NCBI RefSeq assembly: GCF_001661915.1
Contig: NZ_LYWY01000034.1
Coordinates: 211,137 to 275,136, forward strand
Reading direction: 5' to 3'
Length of the DNA stretch: 64,000 nucleotides
Source: Croceicoccus pelagius
Lineage (GTDB): Bacteria; Pseudomonadota; Alphaproteobacteria; Sphingomonadales; Sphingomonadaceae
Within the stretch, counting starts at the first letter, position 1; each line of letters begins with the position of its first letter. Of the stretch, positions 54,909 to 62,476 are shown piece after piece. The position numbers and the translations under genes were made by a program. The notes under the pieces were generated by a model. The model had not been told where the DNA came from, searched no databases, and saw nothing but the letters and a program-made list of their open reading frames with translations.

Positions 54909-57437
54909 TTAAAGGCTCCTGAGCGCACGGGCAGGCCGTGCGCGCAGGACCGGCAGCGACGCCGCGACGGCGGCCAGCACGACCAGCAGAACGCCCCCGC
55001 CCAGCACGGCAAGGACTACCGGCAGGTCGGGCTCGTAGGGAAATTCGAAGAGCCGTGTCATCACGAGCCAGCCGGTGCCCAGCCCGATACCCAGCCCGAT
55101 CGCGCCCAGCACGGCTGCAAGGATCAGGTAGCGCGTCAGCAGCGCGCCCAAGAGCTGTCCCTGACTAGCCCCCAGCACGCGCAGGACGACGGTATCGTAG
55201 GTCTCCCGCGCCCGCGCCGCGGCTATCGCGCCCAGCAGGACGGCAAGGCCTGCCAGAACCGCGACGCTGGCGGCGGCAAGAATGGCGACGGCAAGGCTGG
55301 AGAGGATCTCGCGCGCCTCGGCCAGAACGCCGCCAATCTCGATCACCGAAGTAGTCGGGAACGCACGGACGAGCGCGCCCAGCAGCGGGCCGCCATCCGC
55401 ACCATCGGGCAGGATGACCGAGGCCGAGAGGTTGTGCGGCGCATCGTCGATCGCACCGGGCGCGAAGACGAGGACGTAGTTGAAACCCATGTCGTCCCAC
55501 TCGATCCGGCGAAAAGAGGCGATCGTCGCCTCGCGCTCCACCCCAAGCAGGCCGATCGCGAGCTTGTCACCGATTTCAAGATCGAGTGCGTTGGCGAATT
55601 CCTCATCGACAGACACCAGCGGCGAACCGTCGTAATCCGCAGGCCACCACTCGCCCTCGGTGACGACGTTGCCTGCCGGAAGGTCTGCCGAGTAGGTCAG
55701 CCCGCGCTCTCCGCGAAGGGCCCATGCGCCCTCGGGAATGTCTTCAAGGTCCGATACGCGTGTCATCGCGCCTTCGGGGCCATATGCGAGGACCGCTCCG
55801 CGCAAGGCGGGCACGGTGCGGACCTGCGAGCCCGGAGCCTCGCTCTCGACGATCTGCCGGAAAGAACCTTCCGCATCGCGCGGCAGGTCCAGCACGAAAT
55901 AGTCCGGCGCCTTTTCGGGCACGGTGCCCGCGATATAGGCGTCGAGGCTGGTCTGGGTAGCGGCGATCGCGGCAAAGGCGGAAAGGCCGAAACCAAGCGC
56001 GGTAACGAGCGCGATCGTCGGCGAACCGGGGCGATCAAGTGCGGCAAGCCCCATTCGCATCGCCAGCGACCCCCGAGAGCGCGGCACGCGGGAGGCGAGT
56101 TTGCGGATCACGAGTCCTAGCAGTGCCAACAGCCCCAGCACGACAGCCGCCCCGCCGAGGAAACCCGCCGTAAGGAACGGCTCATGCGCGGTTAGGAGAG
56201 CGAGCGCGACGATGGCAATAAGCCCCGCCGCAACGGGCTTCGCAGCCTTGCGCCAGAGCCCGGCAGGCAGCGTCACGCGCGAACGCAGCAGCGCCATTGC
56301 CGTGATAGAGCGCGAGGCGAGCAGCGGCGGCGCGGCGAATACGAAAGCGACCAGCAACCCGAACAGCACCGCCCGCAACAGCGCCAGCGGATCGAGCACG
56401 AAACCTGTCTCCACCGGCAGCAAGCCTTCCAGCAACGCCGCCAGAGCAGGCACGGCAAGGACGCCGACCACCAACCCCGCACCGATGCCGATCAGCGCGG
56501 CGGCAAGAACCTGCAGGGCATGGATACGCAGCACGTCGTCCGACGTCGCGCCCAGCACTTTCAAAGTCGCGACAGTGCCCCGCCGCGTCTCCAGCCATGA
56601 CGACACCGCGCCCGCGATCCCGATGCCCGCAATGACCAGCGCGGCGAGCCCAACAAGGCCGAGAAACTGGCCCATGTTCGCCATAAGCCGGTCTGCGCCG
56701 GGCGATGCCCTGTCCCGCGTCCGCGTAGCCCAGCCCGCATCGGGGAACTGCGCCTCAAACGCGTCGGCGGCTTCCTGCGGGTCGCTTTCGGCGGGCAGGG
56801 CCACGCGGTATTTCGCGCGCATCATCGAGCCGAACTGGACCAGTCCGCTCTTTTCCATCGTGGATTGCGAGATCAGCACCGGCGCGCCCAGCGCGAAGCC
56901 TTCGGACAATCGGTCCGGTTCGCGCGCGATCACGCCTGCAATCTGCACGTTCTCTTCGCCCAGCTTGATCGTATCGCCAACCTCGACGTCGAGCCGGTCG
57001 AGCACGCCGCCATCGACCCATGCTGCGCTATCGGGGGGAGCGGCCGCGTCCTCGCCGCCTTCGATCTCCAGTGCGCCGTAGAGCGGCCAGGCATCGTCGA
57101 CGGACTTCAGTTGTATCGGAGAGACATTGCCGTTGGCCGCGCTCGCCATCGCCTGCAGGCGGATGCCGCCCGACACCGGCCCCATGGCTTCGAGCGCCGC
57201 GCGCTCATCCTCGCTCGCCTCGCGGGCATAGATCGCGAATTCGACATCGCCGCCAAGGATCTCGCGCCCGCGATCGGAAAGCTCGCCCCGGATCGCCGAT
57301 TCCAGCGTACCGATCGCAGCCAGAGCGCCCGCGCCAAGAAACAGGCAGATGACGAGCAGACGCAGCCCGCGAAAGCGCCACGAAAAATCGCGCTTCGCCA
57401 GCCGGAAGGCGAGCGCCCAGCGTCCCTCACCGCTCAT
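54909..57437 (-). CDS. Large ABC transporter permease of the FtsX family (YbbP-like)
   Basis: 842 residues with two FtsX-type domains, about ten helices and large extracytoplasmic loops. It begins MSGEGRWALAFRLAKRDFSWR and contains GLAALVIAGIGIAGAVSSWL with the coupling segment RRGTVATLKVLGATSDDVLR, the conserved hallmark of this family. It pairs with the ATPase whose stop overlaps its ATG (ATGA). The E. coli counterpart YbbAP sits beside the esterase TesA, and the same esterase gene is divergent here, so the neighbourhood is conserved. Possible role in extracting lipid or peptide substrates from the membrane; not established. Confidence 0.85.
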   Translation of the reverse strand: MSGEGRWALAFRLAKRDFSWRFRGLRLLVICLFLGAGALAAIGTLESAIRGELSDRGREILGGDVEFAIYAREASEDERAALEAMGPVSGGIRLQAMASAANGNVSPIQLKSVDDAWPLYGALEIEGGEDAAAPPDSAAWVDGGVLDRLDVEVGDTIKLGEENVQIAGVIAREPDRLSEGFALGAPVLISQSTMEKSGLVQFGSMMRAKYRVALPAESDPQEAADAFEAQFPDAGWATRTRDRASPGADRLMANMGQFLGLVGLAALVIAGIGIAGAVSSWLETRRGTVATLKVLGATSDDVLRIHALQVLAAALIGIGAGLVVGVLAVPALAALLEGLLPVETGFVLDPLALLRAVLFGLLVAFVFAAPPLLASRSITAMALLRSRVTLPAGLWRKAAKPVAAGLIAIVALALLTAHEPFLTAGFLGGAAVVLGLLALLGLVIRKLASRVPRSRGSLAMRMGLAALDRPGSPTIALVTALGFGLSAFAAIAATQTSLDAYIAGTVPEKAPDYFVLDLPRDAEGSFRQIVESEAPGSQVRTVPALRGAVLAYGPEGAMTRVSDLEDIPEGAWALRGERGLTYSADLPAGNVVTEGEWWPADYDGSPLVSVDEEFANALDLEIGDKLAIGLLGVEREATIASFRRIEWDDMGFNYVLVFAPGAIDDAPHNLSASVILPDGADGGPLLGALVRAFPTTSVIEIGGVLAEAREILSSLAVAILAAASVAVLAGLAVLLGAIAAARARETYDTVVLRVLGASQGQLLGALLTRYLILAAVLGAIGLGIGLGTGWLVMTRLFEFPYEPDLPVVLAVLGGGVLLVVLAAVAASLPVLRARPARALRSL

Positions 57438-58141
57438 CCGTTGAGGCTGTCCGACACGATTTGCCCGTCGGCGAGTTCGAGCACCCGCTCGCACTTTTCG
57501 GCGAGCGACGGATCGTGTGTGATCAGGAACAGCGTCGCGCCCGTCTCTGCGCGCCTGCCGAACAACAGATCGATGACTTGCGCGCCGGTCGCGCTGTCGA
57601 GATTTCCGGTGGGTTCGTCGGCGAACAGCAGCGGCGGGCGCGGCGCCAGTGCGCGGGCAATCGCCACGCGCTGCTGCTCGCCGCCCGAAAGCTGCATGGG
57701 ATAGTGATCGAGCCGGTGGCCGAGGCCGACCGCCTCAAGCTCTGCCCGTGCGCGCGTGAAGGCGTCGCCCTCGCCCGCCAGCTCCAGCGGCGTTGCGACG
57801 TTCTCGGTCGCGGTCATCGTCGGCAGCAGGTGGAAGGCCTGAAGCACGATGCCGATGCGGCCACGCCGCGCGCGGGCCAGCGCATCTTCCGACAATCCGG
57901 AGAAATCCTCTCCCGCCACGTCCAGTCTGCCGCTGCTGGCGCGTTCCAGCCCCGATAGCACCGCCATCAGCGAGGACTTGCCCGAACCCGACGGGCCAAG
58001 CAGCGCCACGGTCTGCCCTTCCGGCACGACGAGATCGATACCTTTCAGGATCGGCACAGGGCTACCCGTGTTCCCCAGTTCGAGGGTCAGGCTTTCGGCG
58101 TGAATGGCGGGGCGGGCGGCAACGTCAGGGGGGCTTTGCAT
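57434..58141 (-). CDS. ABC transporter ATPase, LolD/YbbA type
   Basis: 235 residues. Walker A LLGPSGSGKSSLMAVL, Q-loop region VLQAFHLLPTMTATENV, signature LSGGEQQRVAIARAL, Walker B LLFADEPTGNLDSATG, H-loop LFLITHDPSLAEKCER. This is the LolD/MacB/YbbA subfamily that energises FtsX-type permeases. ATG at 58141 is adopted because homologues start about here; a longer frame begins upstream. Its promoter faces the tesA gene, 52 bases away. Confidence 0.9.
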   Translation of the reverse strand: MQSPPDVAARPAIHAESLTLELGNTGSPVPILKGIDLVVPEGQTVALLGPSGSGKSSLMAVLSGLERASSGRLDVAGEDFSGLSEDALARARRGRIGIVLQAFHLLPTMTATENVATPLELAGEGDAFTRARAELEAVGLGHRLDHYPMQLSGGEQQRVAIARALAPRPPLLFADEPTGNLDSATGAQVIDLLFGRRAETGATLFLITHDPSLAEKCERVLELADGQIVSDSLNG

Positions 58142-58193
58142 GGAGCGACCAAGATTGGCATGGATGGGGCAAGCTGCAAGGAATTTGATCGAA

Positions 58194-58859
58194 ATGCGTA
58201 AGTTGATCGCGGCGTTTGCCGCACTCGCCCTATCGGCCTGCGGGCAGGCAGAGGGCAACAAAGCCGATGGCGGCACGGCTGAGGCCGATACGCCGGTCGG
58301 CCAGCCGACGATGGTCCTTGCCTTCGGGGACAGCCTTTTCGCAGGCTACAACCTGCCGCGATCGGCGGCCTATCCTGAACAGCTTGAACAGGCGCTGCGC
58401 CAGCGCGGGATGAACGTGCGGGTCCAGAATGCGGGCGTTTCGGGCGATACGACTTCGGCCGGGCGCCAACGGCTATCCTTCGTACTCGATTCCATGACGG
58501 TGAAGCCCGACCTTGCCCTTGTCGAACTGGGCGCGAACGACATGCTGCGCGGATTGCCTCCCAAACAGGCGCGGGAAAATCTCGACGCGATCATGGCAGA
58601 GCTGGACCGCCGCGACATCGACATCGTCGTCATGGGCATGAAGGCCGCGCCCAATCTGGGCGGCGAATACGCGGGCGAGTTCAACGCGATCTTCCCCGAC
58701 CTTGCCGACAAGTACGATGCCGAGATCGTGCCGTTTTTCATCGAACCGCTGATATTCAATCGCTCGCTGGTGCAGTCCGACCAGATCCACCCGACGGCGG
58801 ACGGCGTGAAGGCGATGGTCGAGGAATCGGTCGACACGATCGAGGACGCGCTGGATTAA
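58194..58859 (+). CDS. tesA: TesA-like GDSL esterase, lipoprotein
   Basis: 221 residues. Lipoprotein signal with lipobox ALSAC (Cys15). The SGNH hydrolase blocks are intact: FGDSLFAGYNLP (Ser), VSGDTTSAGRQRLSF (Gly), VELGANDMLRG (Asn) and SDQIHPTADGVKAM (Asp, His). It is the multifunctional esterase/thioesterase/arylesterase TesA family, here membrane-anchored, whereas E. coli TesA is soluble in the periplasm. Divergent from the YbbAP-type ABC genes, an arrangement conserved in many bacteria. Its stop overlaps that of the convergent recF by 2 bases. Confidence 0.87.
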   Translation: MRKLIAAFAALALSACGQAEGNKADGGTAEADTPVGQPTMVLAFGDSLFAGYNLPRSAAYPEQLEQALRQRGMNVRVQNAGVSGDTTSAGRQRLSFVLDSMTVKPDLALVELGANDMLRGLPPKQARENLDAIMAELDRRDIDIVVMGMKAAPNLGGEYAGEFNAIFPDLADKYDAEIVPFFIEPLIFNRSLVQSDQIHPTADGVKAMVEESVDTIEDALD

Positions 58860-59935
58860 AGCGGATCGGCGACGCCCGCCGTAACCCGCCATGCCGCAGG
58901 GCGTTCAGGCAGGCTGGCGAAAGGTTCGGTCTCGGTCCCCGTCATCCAGACTTGCGCGCCGGTCGCGGCAAGCCGTTCGTAAAGCACCGCGCGGCGCACC
59001 GGATCGAGGTGCGCGGCGACTTCGTCCAAGAGCAGGACCAGCGGGCGTGACCCGGCGGCCAGTTCGGCGTGGGCCAGCGTGATCGCGATCAGCATCGCCT
59101 TCTGTTCACCGGTCGAACACTCCGCCGCCGGACGCCCGGTGCCCGACATAATCACCGACAGATCATCGCGGTGCGGCCCCGCAAGCGTGCGCCCAGCCCC
59201 GCGATCCGCGCCGCGGCCCTTGCACCAAAGCTCCGCCAGTTCGTCCGCATCGGCGGGCGCTGCGGGATCTACGCTTAGCTCGGGCCGCGCGAAAGGATCG
59301 TCGGGCACGCCAGAAATCGCTTCGGCCAGCCGAGCGACGGTTTCGGCGCGGCCTTGCGCGATCATTGCACCAGCTTCCGCCATTTCCTTTTCCAGCGCGT
59401 CGAGCCACCCCGCATCGGGCCGTGCATCCCCGCTCATCAACCGGTTCCGTTCGCGTAGCGCCTTGTCATAGCGGGTCGAATGGGTCGCATGATCGGGACG
59501 CAAGGCCAGCACCATGCGATCGAGGAACCGCCGCCGCGCGCTGGCACTGTCGGCAAACAGTCGGTCCATCGCGGGGGTGAGCCAACTTACCGAGAGCCAT
59601 TCGGCCAGCCGCGTCGCAGGAAGCGGCGCGCCGCTCGCCTGGACGATACGGCGTCCCGGATTGTCGGCGCGCAAGGCCGTGCCAATGCGAACCGGCGTGA
59701 CCCCGCTGACGAGATCGACACCCACTGCAAAGCCGCCATGCGCGCCCTCACGGGGGATGTCGGGCAGCTGCGCGCGCCTGAGGCCCCGCCCCGGCGCCAG
59801 TAGTGACAGCGCCTCCAGCACGTTCGTCTTGCCCGCGCCGTTGGGCCCGATGAGCAGGTTGAAACGTCCCGCCCCCTCAAGCCGGGTGGCGGCGTGATTT
59901 CTGAAGTCTGCAAGGCGGATACGGTCCAGCGCCAT
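58856..59935 (-). CDS. recF: DNA replication and repair protein RecF
   Basis: 359 residues. SMC-like ATPase that loads RecA onto gapped DNA with RecO and RecR. Walker A LIGPNGAGKTNVLEAL (about 30), signature-like CSTGEQKAMLIAITLAHAEL (about 270) and Walker B PLVLLLDEVAAHLD (about 300) are intact. It is not beside dnaA or dnaN, so there is no sign of a replication origin here. ATG 59935 begins MALDRIRLADFRNHA, exactly the RecF N-terminus. Confidence 0.93.
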   Translation of the reverse strand: MALDRIRLADFRNHAATRLEGAGRFNLLIGPNGAGKTNVLEALSLLAPGRGLRRAQLPDIPREGAHGGFAVGVDLVSGVTPVRIGTALRADNPGRRIVQASGAPLPATRLAEWLSVSWLTPAMDRLFADSASARRRFLDRMVLALRPDHATHSTRYDKALRERNRLMSGDARPDAGWLDALEKEMAEAGAMIAQGRAETVARLAEAISGVPDDPFARPELSVDPAAPADADELAELWCKGRGADRGAGRTLAGPHRDDLSVIMSGTGRPAAECSTGEQKAMLIAITLAHAELAAGSRPLVLLLDEVAAHLDPVRRAVLYERLAATGAQVWMTGTETEPFASLPERPAAWRVTAGVADPL

Positions 59936-60023
59936 CGCCTATGCGCTTAGGGTCGAGCCGCTTGCAGGAAAAGCGGGAAATAGCAAAGCCAACAGTTGGT
60001 GAAATTTACCAAATAGCGGTTTC

Positions 60024-60039
60024 ATGAACATTCGTTCAT
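60024..60039. promoter_or_regulatory. Palindrome upstream of the sigma-54 promoter
   Basis: ATGAAC-ATTC-GTTCAT, a perfect inverted repeat of six-base arms, 46 bases before the start of the -24 element. That is a suitable place for an enhancer-binding activator such as PspF, though no such protein is encoded in this window. Confidence 0.45.
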
Positions 60040-60085
60040 TTTTCTGGCGACTATCAAAACCTTGAATTCACGCAATTTTCACAAC

Positions 60086-60101
60086 TGGCACGGTTTCTGC
60101 A
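60086..60101 (+). promoter_or_regulatory. Sigma-54 (RpoN) promoter before the small peptide and pspC
   Basis: TGGCACGGTTTCTGCA agrees with TGGCACG-N4-TTGC(A/T) at every position except the first T of TTGC. The invariant GG at -24 and GC at -12 are present with the exact 10-base spacing. Transcription would start near 60112, giving a leader of about 46 bases before the peptide ATG at 60158. Confidence 0.8.
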
Positions 60102-60157
60102 ATGTATCTGGCATGAACGGCACGACGCCGCTTCGACATTGAACAAGGGGAAATAAA

Positions 60158-60298
60158 ATGACCAAGTTTTCGCAGATCTCTTCGAACCTGACCGCCGGTC
60201 TCGCCGCTCTCGCCGTGTCGCTCTTCGCGATCTCCGCAACGGTTTCGCCGGTCGATTTCGCCGCTCCCACCGCCGTCGCTTCGGACATGCGCGCATGA
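60158..60298 (+). CDS. 46-residue single-helix membrane or exported peptide upstream of pspC
   Basis: MTKFSQISSN then LTAGLAALAVSLFAISATVS, PVDFAAPTAVASDMRA. A hydrophobic helix spans about 10-32 with a short C-terminal tail. AGGGGA lies 7 bases before the ATG. Its stop overlaps the ATG of the PspC gene (ATGA at 60295-60298), so translation is coupled. I know no family name for it. Position in a sigma-54-driven unit with PspC suggests an envelope-stress partner, analogous to the small PspD/PspG proteins, but this is inference. Confidence 0.75.
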   Translation: MTKFSQISSNLTAGLAALAVSLFAISATVSPVDFAAPTAVASDMRA

Positions 60299-60504
60299 GC
60301 AACGTGACCAAACCCAACGGAGGTTCGCCGCGCAAGTTTCACCTCGACAAGAGGCGCGGCAAGCTGATGGGCGTGTGCGCCGGCATCGCCGAATACTTCG
60401 GCATCGACGTCACGCTCGTCCGTATCCTGGTGGTAGTCGGGACACTGGCCGGTTTCGGCTCGCTGATACTCGTCTACCTGCTCATCGGGCTGATCGCGGA
60501 CTAA
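60295..60504 (+). CDS. pspC: PspC domain protein
   Basis: 69 residues. The PspC signature is complete: KFHLDKRRGKLMGVCAGIAE YFGID split over positions 14-38 and one helix RILVVVGTLAGFGSLILVYL. PspC is an inner-membrane sensor/effector of the phage-shock response to loss of proton-motive force. Only pspC, not pspA, pspB or pspF, lies here; the sigma-54 promoter upstream matches how psp operons are normally driven. Confidence 0.9.
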   Translation: MSNVTKPNGGSPRKFHLDKRRGKLMGVCAGIAEYFGIDVTLVRILVVVGTLAGFGSLILVYLLIGLIAD

Positions 60505-60524
60505 CCCTCCGCGATCACGCTCCC

Positions 60525-61274
60525 TCAATCGACTTTCGCAAACGGCGAGAAGTCCGTGTCCGTATCGTAGACATCGACCCCTTCGCGCCGTTTCAGCCAT
60601 CCCACCACGACATAGGTGACAGGGGTCAGCAAGGCTTCCCAGCTCACTTTCAGCACCCACTGGGTCACCGCGACCCAGAAGACCTGCTCGCCCGTCCAGC
60701 CCATCGTGCCGAGGAACGCCAGCGGATAGAAAATCGCGCTGTCGACGCCTTGGCCCACGACAGTCGATCCGATCGTCCTGCTCCACAGCGCCTTGCCCCT
60801 GGTCCAGATCTTCATCCGGGCAAGGACGTAGGAATTGACGAACTCCCCCGCCCAGAACGCGATGATCGAGGCACCGGCGATGCGCCAGGCCTGTCCGAAC
60901 ACGTTTTCGTAGTCCGACTGGAACGGCCATCCATCCGCAGGCGGCAACGCCACGACAACTTCGGCCATCACCACCATGAAGATCAGCGCGCCGAACCCTG
61001 CCCAGATACAGCGGCGGGCATGGGCATAGCCGTAAACCTCGGTCAGCACGTCGCCGATGACGTATGAAATCGGAAAGAACAGCACGCCCGCGCCGAAATA
61101 CCATTCGCCAAGCACCGGCAGCTCGATGACCGAGCGTTTGGATGCGCCGATGATGTTGGACAACAGCAGGACGGTAACAAAACCCGCCATCACGAAATCG
61201 AAATACCGGAAAAGCCGGTGCCCGGCCGCCTTCCCTTCGACCCGCGCAGGCCCTATCGTGCGTTCACTATCCAC
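60525..61274 (-). CDS. Queuosine precursor transporter (YhhQ/VUT family)
   Basis: 249 residues, six helices. Family hallmarks: LLLSNIIGASKRSVIELPVL near residue 40, PISYVIGDVLTEVYGYAHAR and SIIAFWAGEFVNSYVLARMK, then VGQGVDSAIFYPLAFLGTMG. YhhQ imports 7-cyano-7-deazaguanine or 7-aminomethyl-7-deazaguanine for queuosine tRNA modification. The start is a GTG at 61274 because the next Met would cut into the first helix. No preQ1 riboswitch is evident in the 58 bases before it. Confidence 0.87.
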   Translation of the reverse strand: MDSERTIGPARVEGKAAGHRLFRYFDFVMAGFVTVLLLSNIIGASKRSVIELPVLGEWYFGAGVLFFPISYVIGDVLTEVYGYAHARRCIWAGFGALIFMVVMAEVVVALPPADGWPFQSDYENVFGQAWRIAGASIIAFWAGEFVNSYVLARMKIWTRGKALWSRTIGSTVVGQGVDSAIFYPLAFLGTMGWTGEQVFWVAVTQWVLKVSWEALLTPVTYVVVGWLKRREGVDVYDTDTDFSPFAKVD

Positions 61275-61294
61275 GCATCAGGCCGTAACGTGAT

Positions 61295-61322
61295 TTGCGC
61301 CTTGCGAAAAGCACGCTATTTG
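61295..61322 (+). promoter_or_regulatory. Possible promoter of tRNA-Arg
   Basis: TTGCGC (61295-61300) and TATTTG (61317-61322) are 16 bases apart and end 10 bases before the tRNA. The -10 element is weak, so this is tentative. Confidence 0.35.
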
Positions 61323-61332
61323 CAACCCCCAC

Positions 61333-61409
61333 GCGCCCTTAGCTCAGCTGGATAGAGCACGGGACTTCTAATCCTGAGGCCGCAGGTTCGACTCCTGCAG
61401 GGCGCGCCA
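61333..61409 (+). tRNA. tRNA-Arg (anticodon TCT)
   Basis: 77 bases. Acceptor GCGCCCT pairs with AGGGCGC; D stem GCTC/GAGC; anticodon stem CGGGA/TCCTG with one G-T; loop CTTCTAA giving anticodon TCT; T arm GCAGG-TTCGACT-CCTGC; discriminator G and encoded CCA. A recombinase remnant follows at once, marking the 3' end as an attachment site. Confidence 0.97.
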
Positions 61410-61640
61410 TTTCCGTTCGATGATGGGCACTCCAGTTTTTGCGGCCGAATCCGTTCGCGCTACTGCGTGTTCCAATGCCTTCGTAGATCCGCTGATGCGA
61501 ATTTCACTGTCTCCGACCTCAACTTGGCCAACTAGGCTACGGACGTAATATTGTTGAAGCGCCGGTTCGCCTTCGCGCAGGCTGTCAACGGCGGAGTAAA
61601 AGTCGGCCATTGGGCGGCGCAAAACCAGGCCAGTTGATCC
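61368..61640 (-). pseudogene. C-terminal remnant of a large serine recombinase
   Basis: On the minus strand, about 80 residues read MADFYSAVDSLREGEPALQQ, YYVRSLVGQVEVGDSEIRIS, GSTKALEHAVARTDSAAKTG, VPIIERKWRALQESNLRPQD, then stop. The block Y-V-R-x-L-V-x-x-V-E-V-x-D-x-E-I-R-I-S-G is the C-terminal end of large serine recombinases. The last eleven residues are read through the tRNA in antisense, and the stop falls in its anticodon loop. That is the known architecture of elements integrated in a tRNA whose recombinase gene ends in the tRNA. The resolvase domain and middle of the protein are missing: the frame runs into the IS21 element at about 61611-61640. The rest, if present, should lie beyond the end of the window. 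Confidence 0.8.
61410..61636. other. Junction segment between tRNA-Arg and the IS element
   Basis: This is the beginning of foreign DNA: it holds nothing on the plus strand and on the minus strand encodes the recombinase remnant described separately. Its composition is less GC-rich than the chromosome. The tRNA 3' end (about 61390-61409) is the probable attL core; a duplicate copy should exist at the far end of the island. Confidence 0.55.
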
Positions 61641-61697
61641 GGGTGTTGGCGAGCGCCGTGAGGGCGTAGCCCGAGCGGGGGTCGCCAACACCCGGAT
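61637..61697. repeat. 16-base inverted repeat at the IS end
   Basis: ATCCGGGTGTTGGCGA (61637-61652) and TCGCCAACACCCGGAT (61682-61697) are exact complements around a 29-base GC-rich loop. It lies between the istB stop and the recombinase remnant and may act as a transcription barrier or part of the terminal region of the element. The exact IS end cannot be set without its other end. Confidence 0.75.
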
Positions 61698-61708
61698 TGT
61701 CATTTCTG

Positions 61709-62476
61709 TCAGGGGTTGGGGCGTGCTTTTCGTGCCTGGCTCTGGGCCAGACGATAGCTCTCGCCATTCATTTCCAGGATGCTGACGTGGTGGGTAAGCC
61801 GGTCGAGAAGCGCGCCGGTCAGGCGCTCGGAACCGAACGTTTCGGTCCATTCGTCGAACGGCAGGTTGCTGGTGATCAGCGTCGAGCCACGCTCGTAACG
61901 CTGCGAGATCAGTTCGAACAGCAGTTCCGCGCCGGTCTTTGACAGGGGAACGAACCCCAGCTCGTCGATGATGAGGAGCTTGTATCCGGCCATCTGCTTT
62001 TGCAGGCGCAGCAGGCGGCGTTCGTCGCGTGCTTCCATCATTTCGCTGACCAGCGCGGACGCGGTGGTAAAACCGACTGTCAGACCCTTCTGGCAGGCCG
62101 CGAGGCCCAGGCCGATCGCGACATGGGTCTTGCCGGTTCCTGACGGGCCAAGGGCGATGACGTTCTCGCGCCGGATGATCCATTCGCAGCGCGCCAGTTC
62201 GAGCACCTGCATCTTGTTGAGCTTCGGGATGGCGGTAAAATCGAAGCTGTCGAGGCTCTTGGCCGCCGGGAACCGCGCGGCCTTGATCCGGCGCTCGACC
62301 ATCCGCCGTTCCCGGTCGATCAGTTCCAGTTCGACAAGCCGGGCAAGATAGCGGACATGATCCACGCCCTCTGCCGCGCATTGCCGGGCCAGCTTGTCAT
62401 GCTCACGCAGGAACGTCGGCAGCTTGAGCGTCTTGAGGTGATTGGTGAGCAGCAGTTCGGGAGCCGGGCTGCTCAT
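61709..62476 (-). CDS. istB: IS21 family helper ATPase IstB
   Basis: 255 residues, AAA+ DnaC-like ATPase that activates the transposase and selects targets. Walker A ALGPSGTGKTHVAIGLGLAA (about 105), Walker B YKLLIIDELGFVPLSKTGAE (about 165), then RYERGSTLITSNLPFDEWTE (sensor). The ATG overlaps the istA stop (ATGA at 62473-62476). It appears intact. Confidence 0.94.
   Translation of the reverse strand: MSSPAPELLLTNHLKTLKLPTFLREHDKLARQCAAEGVDHVRYLARLVELELIDRERRMVERRIKAARFPAAKSLDSFDFTAIPKLNKMQVLELARCEWIIRRENVIALGPSGTGKTHVAIGLGLAACQKGLTVGFTTASALVSEMMEARDERRLLRLQKQMAGYKLLIIDELGFVPLSKTGAELLFELISQRYERGSTLITSNLPFDEWTETFGSERLTGALLDRLTHHVSILEMNGESYRLAQSQARKARPNP

Noticed and set aside
58856..60157. 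A replication origin near recF
   Set aside because: dnaA, dnaN and clustered DnaA boxes are not seen; recF is flanked by an esterase gene and the pspC unit.
61368..62381. A single long minus-strand frame of 337 residues from the istB region into the tRNA
   Set aside because: The first two thirds are an out-of-frame reading of istB; only the last ~80 residues resemble a recombinase, so it is a chance fusion across the IS border.
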